The position numbers and the translations under genes are program-made. This document shows, in pieces, positions 1 through 5,130 of a stretch of DNA of 5,130 nucleotides (position 1 is the first letter of the stretch; every line of letters begins with the position of its first letter). The DNA is taken from positions 1-5,130 of the forward strand of contig JBNLEI010000161.1 in NCBI GenBank assembly GCA_050304855.1, read 5' to 3'. Under the pieces are notes generated by a model that searched no databases, was not told the DNA's origin, and saw nothing but the letters and a program-made list of their open reading frames with translations. The DNA is from Methylomarinum sp050304855. Its GTDB lineage: Bacteria > Pseudomonadota > Gammaproteobacteria > Methylococcales > Methylomonadaceae.

Positions 1-1901
1 GCCTTGTTGACATCGATCAAGCGACCGTCGTGATCGAGAATGAAGATACCGTCGAGCACACTGTTAAATAGACCGCGATAACTTTCTTCCGATTCGCGCA
101 AACGCTCCTCGGCTTGTTTGCGTTCGGAGATATCGCGCGAAATGCCGAAAACGCCCCGGATTTCGCCGTCGATGACCAGCGACCCCTTGGTAGTCAAGTA
201 AGACTGGATTTCGCTGCCGATCAAAACCGGCTCTTCGAAGGTCTCGGTCAACGGACGATCCAGAAAGCGCCGATCATCGCCACGGTATTTTTTGGCGAGT
301 TCTTCAGGGAACAATTCCAGATCCGTCGCCCCGATAATCTGATCCCGGGTTTTGTCGACCATTCGTATTACCGCTTGGTTGACAAGCAGATAACGACCTT
401 CCCGGTCCTTGACGAAAATGAAATCGGACGACCCTTCAACCAAGGCATTTAAAATCGCGTGCAGGCGATTCCTTTCCTGCTCTTGTTCGTGCAGTTCGGT
501 GATGTCCTGCACCGTGCCGATGGAACGAACCGCACCGCCATCTTCGTCATAAACCGTTTCGGCTCGAACCTTGACGTATTTAATTCGGTCGTCGTCAAGC
601 TTGAGGCGGTGGATGCTGCTATAAGGCTGACGGTGCGTAATCGACTCCCGATAGGAACACTCGACCCATACCCGGTCTTCGGGGTGCACGATCTCCATGC
701 ATTGCTCGAAAGTCACCTCGCCGTGTTCCGGGTCGAGGCCGAAAATTCGGTAAACTTCGTCCGACCACCACAACGCATCGTCCTGCAGATTCAACTCCCA
801 ACTGCCAATATGCGCCGTTTGTTGGGCCTCTCGCAGGCGTGATTCACTGAGCCGCGCGGAACCGAGCGATCGCTTGTGTTCTCGCAGCAAGGCATGCAGT
901 TTACCCGTTTCGACCGAAATCCGCCCGGACAAGGGCCTGATCGCTAGTGCCAGCAGAATACCGCCTGCCGACGTCAACGTCATAACGAACAGCGCGAGGC
1001 CGAAAGCATGGAGGCGCGCGTCGGCAAAAAAGCTTTCGCATTGGTCGGCAAACAAAAAAAACCAACCCGAATTGCCGATACGGCGATGGGCGACAATCAG
1101 TTCCTCACCGTCCCCAAAGTCGATAAGGTTGCGGCCCTCATCAGACGCTGCCAGAAAATCTCTGATTTGATCTTTTGCCCGATTAAAAAAATCGGACGTT
1201 TTGGATTCAAATCCCGGCAAGTAATTCATTTCTCCGGAATCGATACTGGCGATTCTGATTTGACCGCGCCCCCGATAACGATGAAAAAATCCTTGCAGAA
1301 TATCGTCCAGACGTTCGCTGTCGAATGTAACCAAATCGATACCGACTTTTACGCCTTCGCGGTTAATGATCGGCGCACTGAGTACCAACCTCCGGCGTCC
1401 TGAAAAGTCCAGCGGAACCCCGAGTTGAATCCCGTCATCCCGATAGTTTTCGGGCCAAAGAGCAAAGGGTATGCTCTCGCCGACCTGGATCAGACTATTT
1501 CCTTCCGCATCCACGCGCATGATGCCGGTCATATCGGAAGCGAGACGCATCGCATCGGCCAATTTCGGACGGCTGAAATCCGCCAGGCGTTTTCGGTCGA
1601 TCAGCCCGGCATTGTATTTTTCCAATTCCTGTCGAATCCGCGTGCGGCTGGTTATTTGGTAAGTGATATTTTTCAGCCGCGTCAATTCAGAATCCAACGC
1701 GGCCGTTTGCAGTTCCACGTTGAACATCAATTCGGTTTCGAGTTGCCCGGTTTCGGTACGGTAGGAAAGGAAGGTGAAAAACGTCCCCAACATCAGGCCA
1801 ATAGCAATCAATCCGGTCACGACCAGGATATGCAAATGGCGATGTATTCGCCTGGACTGCGAAAAGTCGAGTTCTGTATCGGGAGAGGTCTTATTGGACA
1901 C
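1..1901 (-). CDS. Membrane-bound multi-PAS sensor protein, N-terminal 633 codons (3' end outside window)
   Basis: Continuous open frame with no stop up to the window edge. It is likely a signal-transducing sensor (histidine kinase, diguanylate cyclase or phosphodiesterase), but the output domain is not in the window. Seen in the translation: a cytoplasmic N-terminus; TM1 at about residues 24-46; an extracytoplasmic sensing region at about 47-297, probably Cache-like by size and position; TM2 at about 298-321; and a helical linker. PAS 1 (about 355-470) has the PAS_3-style WWSDEVYRIFGL, then VHPEDR, and ends in GTVQDITEL. PAS 2 (about 478-598) has FVKDREGRYLLVNQA and ends in GISRDISERKQAE. A third PAS begins near 602 (SYRGLFNSVLDGIFILDHDG). 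No HAMP is obvious. The start is inferred as GTG at 1901, because an in-frame TGA lies four codons upstream and the next ATG falls inside TM1. No clear Shine-Dalgarno is visible, so the start is less certain than the gene. Confidence 0.93.
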   Translation of the reverse strand, partial: MSNKTSPDTELDFSQSRRIHRHLHILVVTGLIAIGLMLGTFFTFLSYRTETGQLETELMFNVELQTAALDSELTRLKNITYQITSRTRIRQELEKYNAGLIDRKRLADFSRPKLADAMRLASDMTGIMRVDAEGNSLIQVGESIPFALWPENYRDDGIQLGVPLDFSGRRRLVLSAPIINREGVKVGIDLVTFDSERLDDILQGFFHRYRGRGQIRIASIDSGEMNYLPGFESKTSDFFNRAKDQIRDFLAASDEGRNLIDFGDGEELIVAHRRIGNSGWFFLFADQCESFFADARLHAFGLALFVMTLTSAGGILLALAIRPLSGRISVETGKLHALLREHKRSLGSARLSESRLREAQQTAHIGSWELNLQDDALWWSDEVYRIFGLDPEHGEVTFEQCMEIVHPEDRVWVECSYRESITHRQPYSSIHRLKLDDDRIKYVKVRAETVYDEDGGAVRSIGTVQDITELHEQEQERNRLHAILNALVEGSSDFIFVKDREGRYLLVNQAVIRMVDKTRDQIIGATDLELFPEELAKKYRGDDRRFLDRPLTETFEEPVLIGSEIQSYLTTKGSLVIDGEIRGVFGISRDISERKQAEERLRESEESYRGLFNSVLDGIFILDHDGRLIDVNK

Positions 1902-2169
1902 GAGGCTATGTCACCGGAATTCTTGAGATGAGTCCAAAATCATTGCTCACTCGCATCAAAGGATACTTCAGACGCCTTGTCCGGACGACCGCAAGGGCCG
2001 ACCGACATGTATTAACTATACGTCAAAATTCCGTTTATTGGGATTCAATTTAAGCCAAACCGGCCCATGTATGTACTAACCGGGATAACAAGACTTCTCT
2101 TCCTCGTAAGGAAAAACAGATTAACCGGAAAATGCAAAATCATCTTGATGATATCGGGATCAGTTTGCT
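1902..2169. other. Intergenic region upstream of the PAS sensor gene
   Basis: No convincing gene. Frames on both strands are short and lack ribosome-binding sites; the longest on the minus strand is a 32-codon ATG frame ending near 2046. Read on the minus strand there is a TTGACG hexamer around 2024 that could be a -35 element for the sensor gene, but no good -10 lies at 16-18 bp from it, so I do not call a promoter. Minor hairpins (for example tcatc/gatga near 2141-2152) have no T-tract. The sensor promoter must be here or weakly conserved. Confidence 0.5.
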
Positions 2170-2367
2170 TTAAGGAAGCGCTGAATAAATCCATCCTGGA
2201 TTTCTCGGTGCCCGGCAAATAATAATCGGTTTATCATTTACCTGACAAATCAAGCGCTTCCCGAGGTCGATTTTGGATATGCGTTCATGCACCTTGGAAA
2301 AGCTAATGTAATGTGCGGAGAAATGAACGTTGCTGTGAGATTGTGGAGTGCTGCGGGTATACGCCAA
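2170..2367 (-). CDS. Doubtful 65-residue hypothetical ORF overlapping a repeat-like element
   Basis: An open frame of 65 codons starting with TTG and ending in TAA. The product is basic, has no signal peptide or membrane span, and matches no family I recognise. Its C-terminal third (about 36-65, including DLGKRLICQV and NPGWIYSALP) is the translation of the palindrome-bounded element at 2174-2261, so the reading frame may simply be what that repeat happens to encode. There is no Shine-Dalgarno in front of the TTG and no ATG in frame. It could also be the 3' end of a gene whose upstream part was lost at the IS junction. I include it because annotators would probably call it; I judge it more likely non-coding than real. 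Confidence 0.2.
   Translation of the reverse strand: MAYTRSTPQSHSNVHFSAHYISFSKVHERISKIDLGKRLICQVNDKPIIICRAPRNPGWIYSALP
2174..2261. repeat. Palindrome-bounded repeat-like element (MITE- or REP-like)
   Basis: The 88-bp stretch is bounded by perfect 9-bp inverted repeats, ggaagcgct at 2174-2182 and agcgcttcc at 2253-2261. Just inside the left arm sits a second perfect hairpin, aaatcca (2187-2193) and tggattt (2197-2203) around a 3-base loop. Nested dyads of this kind are typical of dispersed intergenic repeats such as REP/BIME units or small non-autonomous elements. Only one copy is in the window, so its repetitive nature is inferred from the structure. No flanking target duplication is evident. 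Confidence 0.45.
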
Positions 2368-2404
2368 ATCGAGCTTATTTTTAGGCCCAAATGCTTCTTT
2401 AGGA

Positions 2405-2426
2405 GGGCGTTCAAAATTCTGTGTCA
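2405..2426 (+). repeat. IS256-family terminal inverted repeat, left (transposase 3' side)
   Basis: 22-bp end of the insertion sequence, 18 of 22 positions identical to the complement of 3673-3694. The inner 13 bases (aaattctgtgtca) match perfectly and the mismatches are in the outer nine. It lies 10 bp beyond the transposase stop codon. The exact outer boundary is set by where similarity to the other end fades, so it could shift by a base or two. Confidence 0.85.
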
Positions 2427-2436
2427 GTATAGACGG

Positions 2437-3639
2437 CTAGATATCCAGCACGTGTTCTAACCGGCCCTCAAAATAAATCGAAAGCTGTGACAGGGTCAAG
2501 TTCCAATTTTGAAGCGGCATCGTCCATTTCTTCGAGATATTTTGGATTCCCGCATAAAGTAGTTTTAATAAGCTGTTTTCATTGGGAAATGCGCCCTTGG
2601 TTTTAGTTAGTTTTCTAAATTGACGATGAACGGCCTCAATGGCATTAGTCGTATAGATAACCCGACGGATATCAGCCGGATATTTAAAATACACGGACAA
2701 ATTTTCCCATTTATTGCGCCAGGAATTAATCACAATGGGATATTGATCGCCCCAGCGTTTCTCCAATTCATCCAAGGCATCTTCGGCAGCCTGTTTGCTG
2801 ACAGCACGGTAAACGGGCTTTAAATCCGCCATGAAGGCTTTTTGATTTTTGGACGCCACATACTTCATGGAATTGCGAATTTGGTGAATCACGCAAAGCT
2901 GAACGTCTGTTTTTGGAAAAATACTGTTGATAGCTTCAGGAAAACCTTTCAGGCCATCGACTGAGGCAATTAAAATATCTTCAATGCCACGATTTTGCAG
3001 ATCCGTTAAAACAGATAACCAGAAATTAGCGCCTTCGTTTTCAGACAAATACAGGCCGAGCAATTGTTTTTGGCCTTCCGTATCCACCCCCAGTATTGTA
3101 TAGACCGCTTTGCTTTCGTAACGTCCATCCTGCTTAATCTTATAGTGGATGGCGTCCAGCCAGATAAAGGGGTAAAGGCGATCCAGCGGTCTCTGCTGCC
3201 ATTGCTTAAGCTCCGGTATCAGTTTATCGGTCACCGTACTGATCGTGGCATGAGAGAAGTCCAAGCCATACAGATCGGCAATGTGAGAGGCAATGTCTCG
3301 GTAGCTGTTCCCCAGGGCAAACAAAGAAAGTATTTTGCTTTCAATCTCGTCATTGAGAAAGGTTTGGTTTTTCTTGACCAGTTGCGGTTCGAAATTACCC
3401 GCCCGATCACGCGGGGTGTTTAACTCAAAACTACCGGTTGTTGTTTTAACGGTCTTCTTGCTTGAGCCGTTACGCCGATTAGGCTGCTCATCATTTTCCA
3501 GATGCTCATCCAGTTCCGCTTGCAAAGCAGCTTCAGTGAGCTGTTTGATTAAAGGCGTCAGTAACCCATCTTTGCCTGTTAAGCTCTGCCCATTCTTCAG
3601 TGCCTCTACGGCTTTATCGAAATCAAATTGTTTAGACAT
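2437..3639 (-). CDS. IS256-family (Mutator-like) DDE transposase
   Basis: Intact 400-residue transposase, the usual length for IS256-family enzymes, which catalyse copy-out/paste-in transposition of their element through a circular intermediate. The N-terminal part (about 1-100) is the DNA-binding region, with the family-typical RRNGSSKKTVKT and TPRDRAGNFEPQLV. A helical segment (SLFALGNSYRDIASHI, about 105-120) follows. The RNase H-like catalytic core shows candidate DDE residues D162 (WLDAIHYK), D228 (SVDGLKGF) and E335 (TNAIEAVHRQFRK). The helical insert between the second D and the E carries the conserved C249-x2-H252 (LCVIHQIRN). The ATG is supported by an AGAGGA Shine-Dalgarno 7 bases upstream. 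The gene fills nearly the whole IS, and no frameshift or internal stop is present, so the enzyme should be functional. Confidence 0.97.
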   Translation of the reverse strand: MSKQFDFDKAVEALKNGQSLTGKDGLLTPLIKQLTEAALQAELDEHLENDEQPNRRNGSSKKTVKTTTGSFELNTPRDRAGNFEPQLVKKNQTFLNDEIESKILSLFALGNSYRDIASHIADLYGLDFSHATISTVTDKLIPELKQWQQRPLDRLYPFIWLDAIHYKIKQDGRYESKAVYTILGVDTEGQKQLLGLYLSENEGANFWLSVLTDLQNRGIEDILIASVDGLKGFPEAINSIFPKTDVQLCVIHQIRNSMKYVASKNQKAFMADLKPVYRAVSKQAAEDALDELEKRWGDQYPIVINSWRNKWENLSVYFKYPADIRRVIYTTNAIEAVHRQFRKLTKTKGAFPNENSLLKLLYAGIQNISKKWTMPLQNWNLTLSQLSIYFEGRLEHVLDI

Positions 3640-3646
3640 GTATCAT

Positions 3647-3652
3647 TCCTCT
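3647..3652 (-). promoter_or_regulatory. Ribosome-binding site of the transposase
   Basis: On the minus strand AGAGGA lies 7 bases before the ATG ending at 3639. It fixes the transposase start. An overlapping upstream ATG seven bases earlier is in another frame and leads nowhere. Confidence 0.7.
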
Positions 3653-3660
3653 TTAATAAC

Positions 3661-3689
3661 ATTTTAAAGAAATGACACAGAATTTCTAA
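3661..3689 (-). promoter_or_regulatory. Possible weak transposase promoter overlapping the right inverted repeat
   Basis: On the minus strand a TAAAAT hexamer (3661-3666, five of six to the -10 consensus) is preceded at 17 bp by TTAGAA (3684-3689, three of six to the -35 consensus). The -35 half lies inside the terminal inverted repeat, an arrangement that in many IS elements lets transposase binding repress its own gene. Supported by position and spacing only. Confidence 0.3.
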
Positions 3690-3694
3690 CACTC
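3673..3694 (-). repeat. IS256-family terminal inverted repeat, right (transposase 5' side)
   Basis: 22-bp partner of 2405-2426, with the same perfect 13-base inner core. It supplies an in-frame TGA (3673-3675) that closes the truncated MFS reading frame on its 5' side. This shows that the MFS coding sequence begins only outside the IS. Confidence 0.85.
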
Positions 3695-4380
3695 CCGGGA
3701 ATATAGTGGTGTTACCGCTCACTGCCTTGTTCTTGGCGGACGAACCGGGTCAAAAGGGATTGTGCGCCTACGGTGCCAAATCCATAGAATTGATCGAAAT
3801 GCCGTCAAACGCAAACCCGATGCGGCAAGTCGTCACTCAAATGCCGTTCTGGTTACTGGCACTCAGTTTTGCAATCTGCGGGTTGACCACGTCGGGATTA
3901 TTTCAAACCCATCTTATACCGCACGGTATCGAGCATGGATTTACCGACATGACGATGGCCGTATCACTGGGTTTGATGGGGGCGACCGATATTGTCGGCA
4001 CGCTTTTGTCCGGCTGGCTATGCGATCGATATAATCACCGCAAGCTGCTTGCTTTTTATTATGCGCTCCGCGGAGTATCGCTGATCGGATTGCCGTATGT
4101 CGAGTCTACCGAACAATTGATGCTGTTTTCAATCGTGTACGGTTTGAATTGGCTTTCCACCGTACCGGTCACTTCCACTTTAACCGCCGATGTGTTCGGC
4201 AAGCGTAACGTAGGTGTCGTGTTTGGTTGGATTTGCTGTGCACATCAAGTCGGCGCGGCGCTAGCAGCCTATTCCGCAGGTTATCTTCATGAGGTATTCG
4301 GAGATTACCGTTTGGCTTTTATCAGTTCCGGCGCGTTCGCATTATTTGCGACGCTGATTGTTACACGAATTCGTGACTGA
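3695..4380 (+). pseudogene. 5'-truncated MFS transporter (C-terminal half), cut by the IS
   Basis: The open frame from the IS edge encodes about 228 residues, roughly the second half of a 12-TM major facilitator of about 400 residues. Numbering from the GTG at 3706: the end of TM6 (VLPLTALFL), the central cytoplasmic loop (DEPGQKGLCAYGA, then to about 46), TM7 47-65, TM8 84-106, TM9 about 113-132, TM10 137-160, TM11 167-191 and TM12 202-220. A motif A-like loop, GWLCDRYNHRK (103-113), sits between TM8 and TM9. The loop and C-terminal half resemble MFS carriers of the monocarboxylate/oxalate-formate type, but the substrate cannot be assigned. TM1-TM5 and any native start are missing and are not found left of the IS, so this is a remnant rather than a simple insertional split. 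The GTG at 3706 lies in the former TM6 and has no Shine-Dalgarno; expression is doubtful. The remaining frame has no stop or frameshift, which suggests the truncation is recent. Confidence 0.88.
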
Positions 4381-4491
4381 TTCGATCAAACGGTTTGCTC
4401 GTCGTACTGGCGGCAGATCAGATGTCGGCTTTCGAGATAAATCCCCTACCACCTAACCATGGAACATAAACACTGTTCCCATCTTAACATT
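4381..4491. other. Short intergenic stretch between convergent MFS remnant and decayed minus-strand frame
   Basis: No gene and no clear T-tailed terminator for the MFS remnant. The only structure is an imperfect dyad at 4459-4482: ATGGAACA, a 7-base loop, then TGTTCC-c-AT, with one bulged base. It could be a weak hairpin or a protein-binding palindrome, but nothing else supports either reading. Confidence 0.35.
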
Positions 4492-4663
4492 TTAGAATGC
4501 CCCTAAACGAATTACATCAGGCACAGCCTTTAAAAAATCGTCCGTTGCTTTTGCGTCGACCTGAGACATTCAATTCCCAAAGAAAATAAGCCCAACCCTG
4601 TTCCCGCAAAATCAATATCGGCACGCCTGAAACATCGTAATGAAGTTCGCTCTCGATATTACG
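4492..4663 (-). pseudogene. Possible decayed thioredoxin-like fragment (frameshifted)
   Basis: Two overlapping minus-strand frames give protein-like sequence that neither carries alone. From 4663 downward one frame reads RNIESELHYDVSGVPILILREQG and continues towards FLWEL, ending at a TGA at 4517-4519. Shifting by +1 near 4569 gives VDAKATDDFLKAVPDVIRLG and stops at TAA 4492-4494. The YDVSGVPILIL part resembles the conserved cis-proline strand of thioredoxin folds (commonly V-x-G-V/I-P-T-L), and the second part could be its terminal helix. The CxxC half is absent. The first frame is the same as that of the 42-residue ORF just upstream, separated from it by two stop codons, so both could derive from one longer membrane-anchored protein. 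Similarity is short and judged by eye. The +1 frame also has its own ATG at 4569, giving a 25-residue peptide, which I consider less likely to be a gene. Confidence 0.3.
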
Positions 4664-4669
4664 CTAGTG

Positions 4670-4798
4670 TTATCTTCCGTTTCCAGAAAAATTTCCCATG
4701 CTCATGGTGGCTGTGGAATAGATATAAACAACCATTCCGATAACTAACAACAAAGCTATTATCAGCGCGATTTTCTTAAGTTCTTCAAGATTTTTCAT
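4670..4798 (-). CDS. Small single-span membrane protein, 42 residues
   Basis: A short ORF with strong local support. It has an ATG start, a GAGGG Shine-Dalgarno 8 bases upstream, and a promoter with 17-bp spacing ending about 40 bases before the start. The product has a charged N-terminal helix (MKNLEELKK), one hydrophobic segment at about residues 10-27 (rich in I, L, V, ending in VVYIY), and a short polar tail rich in S, G, N and M (STATMSMGNFSGNGR). With lysines before the span and no charges behind it until the final R, the predicted topology is N-in, C-out. I recognise no family. Small proteins of this kind often modulate larger membrane complexes, but that is only a general possibility. 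Alternatively it is the membrane anchor left from a longer protein cut by the stop codons at 4664-4672, since the same frame continues into thioredoxin-like remains. Confidence 0.55.
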   Translation of the reverse strand: MKNLEELKKIALIIALLLVIGMVVYIYSTATMSMGNFSGNGR

Positions 4799-4806
4799 TG
4801 TCTTAA

Positions 4807-4811
4807 CCCTC
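4807..4811 (-). promoter_or_regulatory. Ribosome-binding site of the 42-residue membrane protein
   Basis: GAGGG on the minus strand, 8 bases before the ATG at 4798. Its quality and spacing are a main reason to accept this short ORF as translated. Confidence 0.6.
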
Positions 4812-4837
4812 GCAAGAAGAATCATTGGAACTGTATA

Positions 4838-4866
4838 AATATACCTGTTTTCGACATCGCCACCAA
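4838..4866 (-). promoter_or_regulatory. Putative sigma-70 promoter for the small membrane protein gene
   Basis: On the minus strand TTGGTG (4861-4866) and TATATT (4838-4843) are separated by exactly 17 bp. The -10 matches five of six consensus positions and the -35 three of six. Transcription would begin near 4831 and give a leader of roughly 33 bases containing the Shine-Dalgarno. The -35 lies immediately behind the T-tract of the upstream terminator, so the small gene appears to be a separate transcription unit. Confidence 0.5.
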
Positions 4867-4867
4867 T

Positions 4868-4894
4868 AAAAAAACCGGCTCGGTGACCAGTTTT
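4868..4894 (-). terminator. Rho-independent terminator after the 4935-5129 gene
   Basis: Read on the minus strand, AAAACTGGT pairs with GCCGGTTTT (nine pairs, two of them G-U) around a CACCGA loop, and the run of seven T begins within the 3' arm and continues past it. It lies about 40 bases after the stop of the gene ending at 4935. On the plus strand the structure has only a short T-run, so it mainly serves the minus-strand gene. Confidence 0.75.
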
Positions 4895-4934
4895 CTAATC
4901 AGCTACTGAGGGGTATCGTTCATTTTTCAAGCAA

Positions 4935-5129
4935 TTAATATTCGTTATCCGCCACGTCTTTTTTGCTCTCCCATTCGGCCGAAAAACTTGTCTTATTCAA
5001 CTTCCCAAATTCATCAAATTTCGCCCTTATGGTATCGCTTTTTTCCTCTATGATCTCAACGTTGATCTTGTCTTCAAAAACGCGTAGCCGGGCCGCTTTT
5101 TCGGTCACGTTGTTTTTTAGTTCGTGCAT
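4935..5129 (-). CDS. Hypothetical charged helical protein, at least 64 residues (5' end possibly outside window)
   Basis: Open frame ending in TAA, with the leftmost visible Met (MHELKNN) only one base from the window edge, so the true start and any ribosome-binding site cannot be seen. The visible part is highly charged and probably mostly alpha-helical, with spaced hydrophobics (L, V, I, F) over about residues 3-45 that could form a coiled coil or helical bundle. A short polar tail, SKKDVADNEY, ends the protein. There is no membrane span, cysteine or recognisable catalytic motif. Followed by a good intrinsic terminator, which supports it being a real transcribed gene. Function unknown; I do not recognise the family. 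Confidence 0.6.
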   Translation of the reverse strand: MHELKNNVTEKAARLRVFEDKINVEIIEEKSDTIRAKFDEFGKLNKTSFSAEWESKKDVADNEY

Positions 5130-5130
5130 G

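Larger units (their letters stand above)
2405..3694 (-). mobile_element. IS256-family insertion sequence, 1290 bp, complete-looking
   Basis: A single transposase gene (minus strand) is bracketed by 22-bp terminal inverted repeats matching at 18 positions. The ends read GGGCGTT... on the left and GAGTGTT... on the right (complement), each followed by a shared 13-base core AAATTCTGTGTCA. Size, organisation and transposase type fit the IS256 family. That family normally leaves an 8-9 bp target duplication, but here the outer flanks (ctttagga on the left, ccgggaat on the right) do not match. The right end cuts into an MFS transporter gene, and the left flank holds unrelated DNA. The element therefore probably took part in a deletion or inter-copy recombination after insertion. 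It looks recently active, because its transposase frame is undamaged. Confidence 0.9.

Noticed and set aside
114..1931. Chain of plus-strand ORFs of 98-168 codons
   Set aside because: They are antisense shadows of the minus-strand PAS sensor gene; their products look like low-quality protein, while the minus frame gives clear PAS motifs throughout.
2005..2080. Imperfect direct repeat (catgtattaacta near 2006 and catgtatgtactaac near 2066) as a possible operator pair
   Set aside because: The two copies differ by an insertion and are AT-rich and short; likely chance without a conserved context.
2046..2139. 32-codon minus-strand ATG frame upstream of the sensor gene
   Set aside because: No ribosome-binding site, composition not protein-like, and no neighbour to support it.
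2174..2261. Inverted repeats considered as ends of a second, older IS or a CRISPR repeat
   Set aside because: Only 88 bp long with no transposase, and a single unit with no spacer periodicity, so neither an IS nor a CRISPR array.
2620..3667. Plus-strand ORFs of 67, 119 and 110 codons inside the IS
   Set aside because: Shadows of the IS256-family transposase on the other strand; no ribosome-binding sites or recognisable domains.
3762..4034. 90-codon plus-strand ORF inside the MFS remnant
   Set aside because: Alternative frame of the MFS coding sequence, whose own frame gives clear membrane segments and a motif A-like loop.
4497..4589. 30-codon plus-strand ORF starting at an ATG at 4497
   Set aside because: No Shine-Dalgarno, no recognisable sequence, and antisense to the more protein-like decayed frames.

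Overview
The window looks like a piece of a Gammaproteobacterium chromosome. This rests on gene style only: a multi-PAS membrane sensor, a proteobacterial-type IS256-family transposase and an MFS carrier. Some features suggest a methanotroph-like relative (Methylococcales), but that is a guess without a marker gene. No rRNA, tRNA, CRISPR array or phage gene is visible.

Layout from left to right. (1) Positions 1-1901, minus strand: the first 633 codons of a large membrane sensor. It has a short cytoplasmic N-terminus, TM1, an extracytoplasmic domain of about 250 residues, TM2, two complete PAS/PAC modules and the start of a third. The output domain lies beyond the left edge. (2) Positions 1902-2404: no convincing gene. 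The part at 2174-2261 is a small palindrome-bounded repeat-like element, and a doubtful 65-codon frame runs across it. (3) Positions 2405-3694: a complete-looking IS256-family insertion sequence with an intact 400-residue DDE transposase on the minus strand and 22-bp imperfect terminal inverted repeats. (4) Positions 3695-4380, plus strand: the C-terminal half of an MFS transporter, cut off exactly at the IS right end. Its N-terminal half is not on the other side of the IS and no target-site duplication is visible. The IS junction therefore marks a deletion or rearrangement, not a simple insertion. (5) Positions 4381-5130: a small-gene region on the minus strand. The end (or all) of a charged helical hypothetical protein is followed by a good intrinsic terminator. 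Directly after it come a promoter, a Shine-Dalgarno and a 42-residue single-span membrane protein. Behind that ORF, in the same frame, lie frameshifted remains that look a little like the C-terminal half of a thioredoxin fold.

No operon links these genes into a pathway. The sensor is a stand-alone signalling gene, the centre is mobile-element damage, and the right end holds short poorly characterised genes. I see no convincing new multi-gene system. The items most worth a second look are the unlisted small membrane protein with its own signals, the decayed frame behind it, and the palindrome-bounded element next to the IS.
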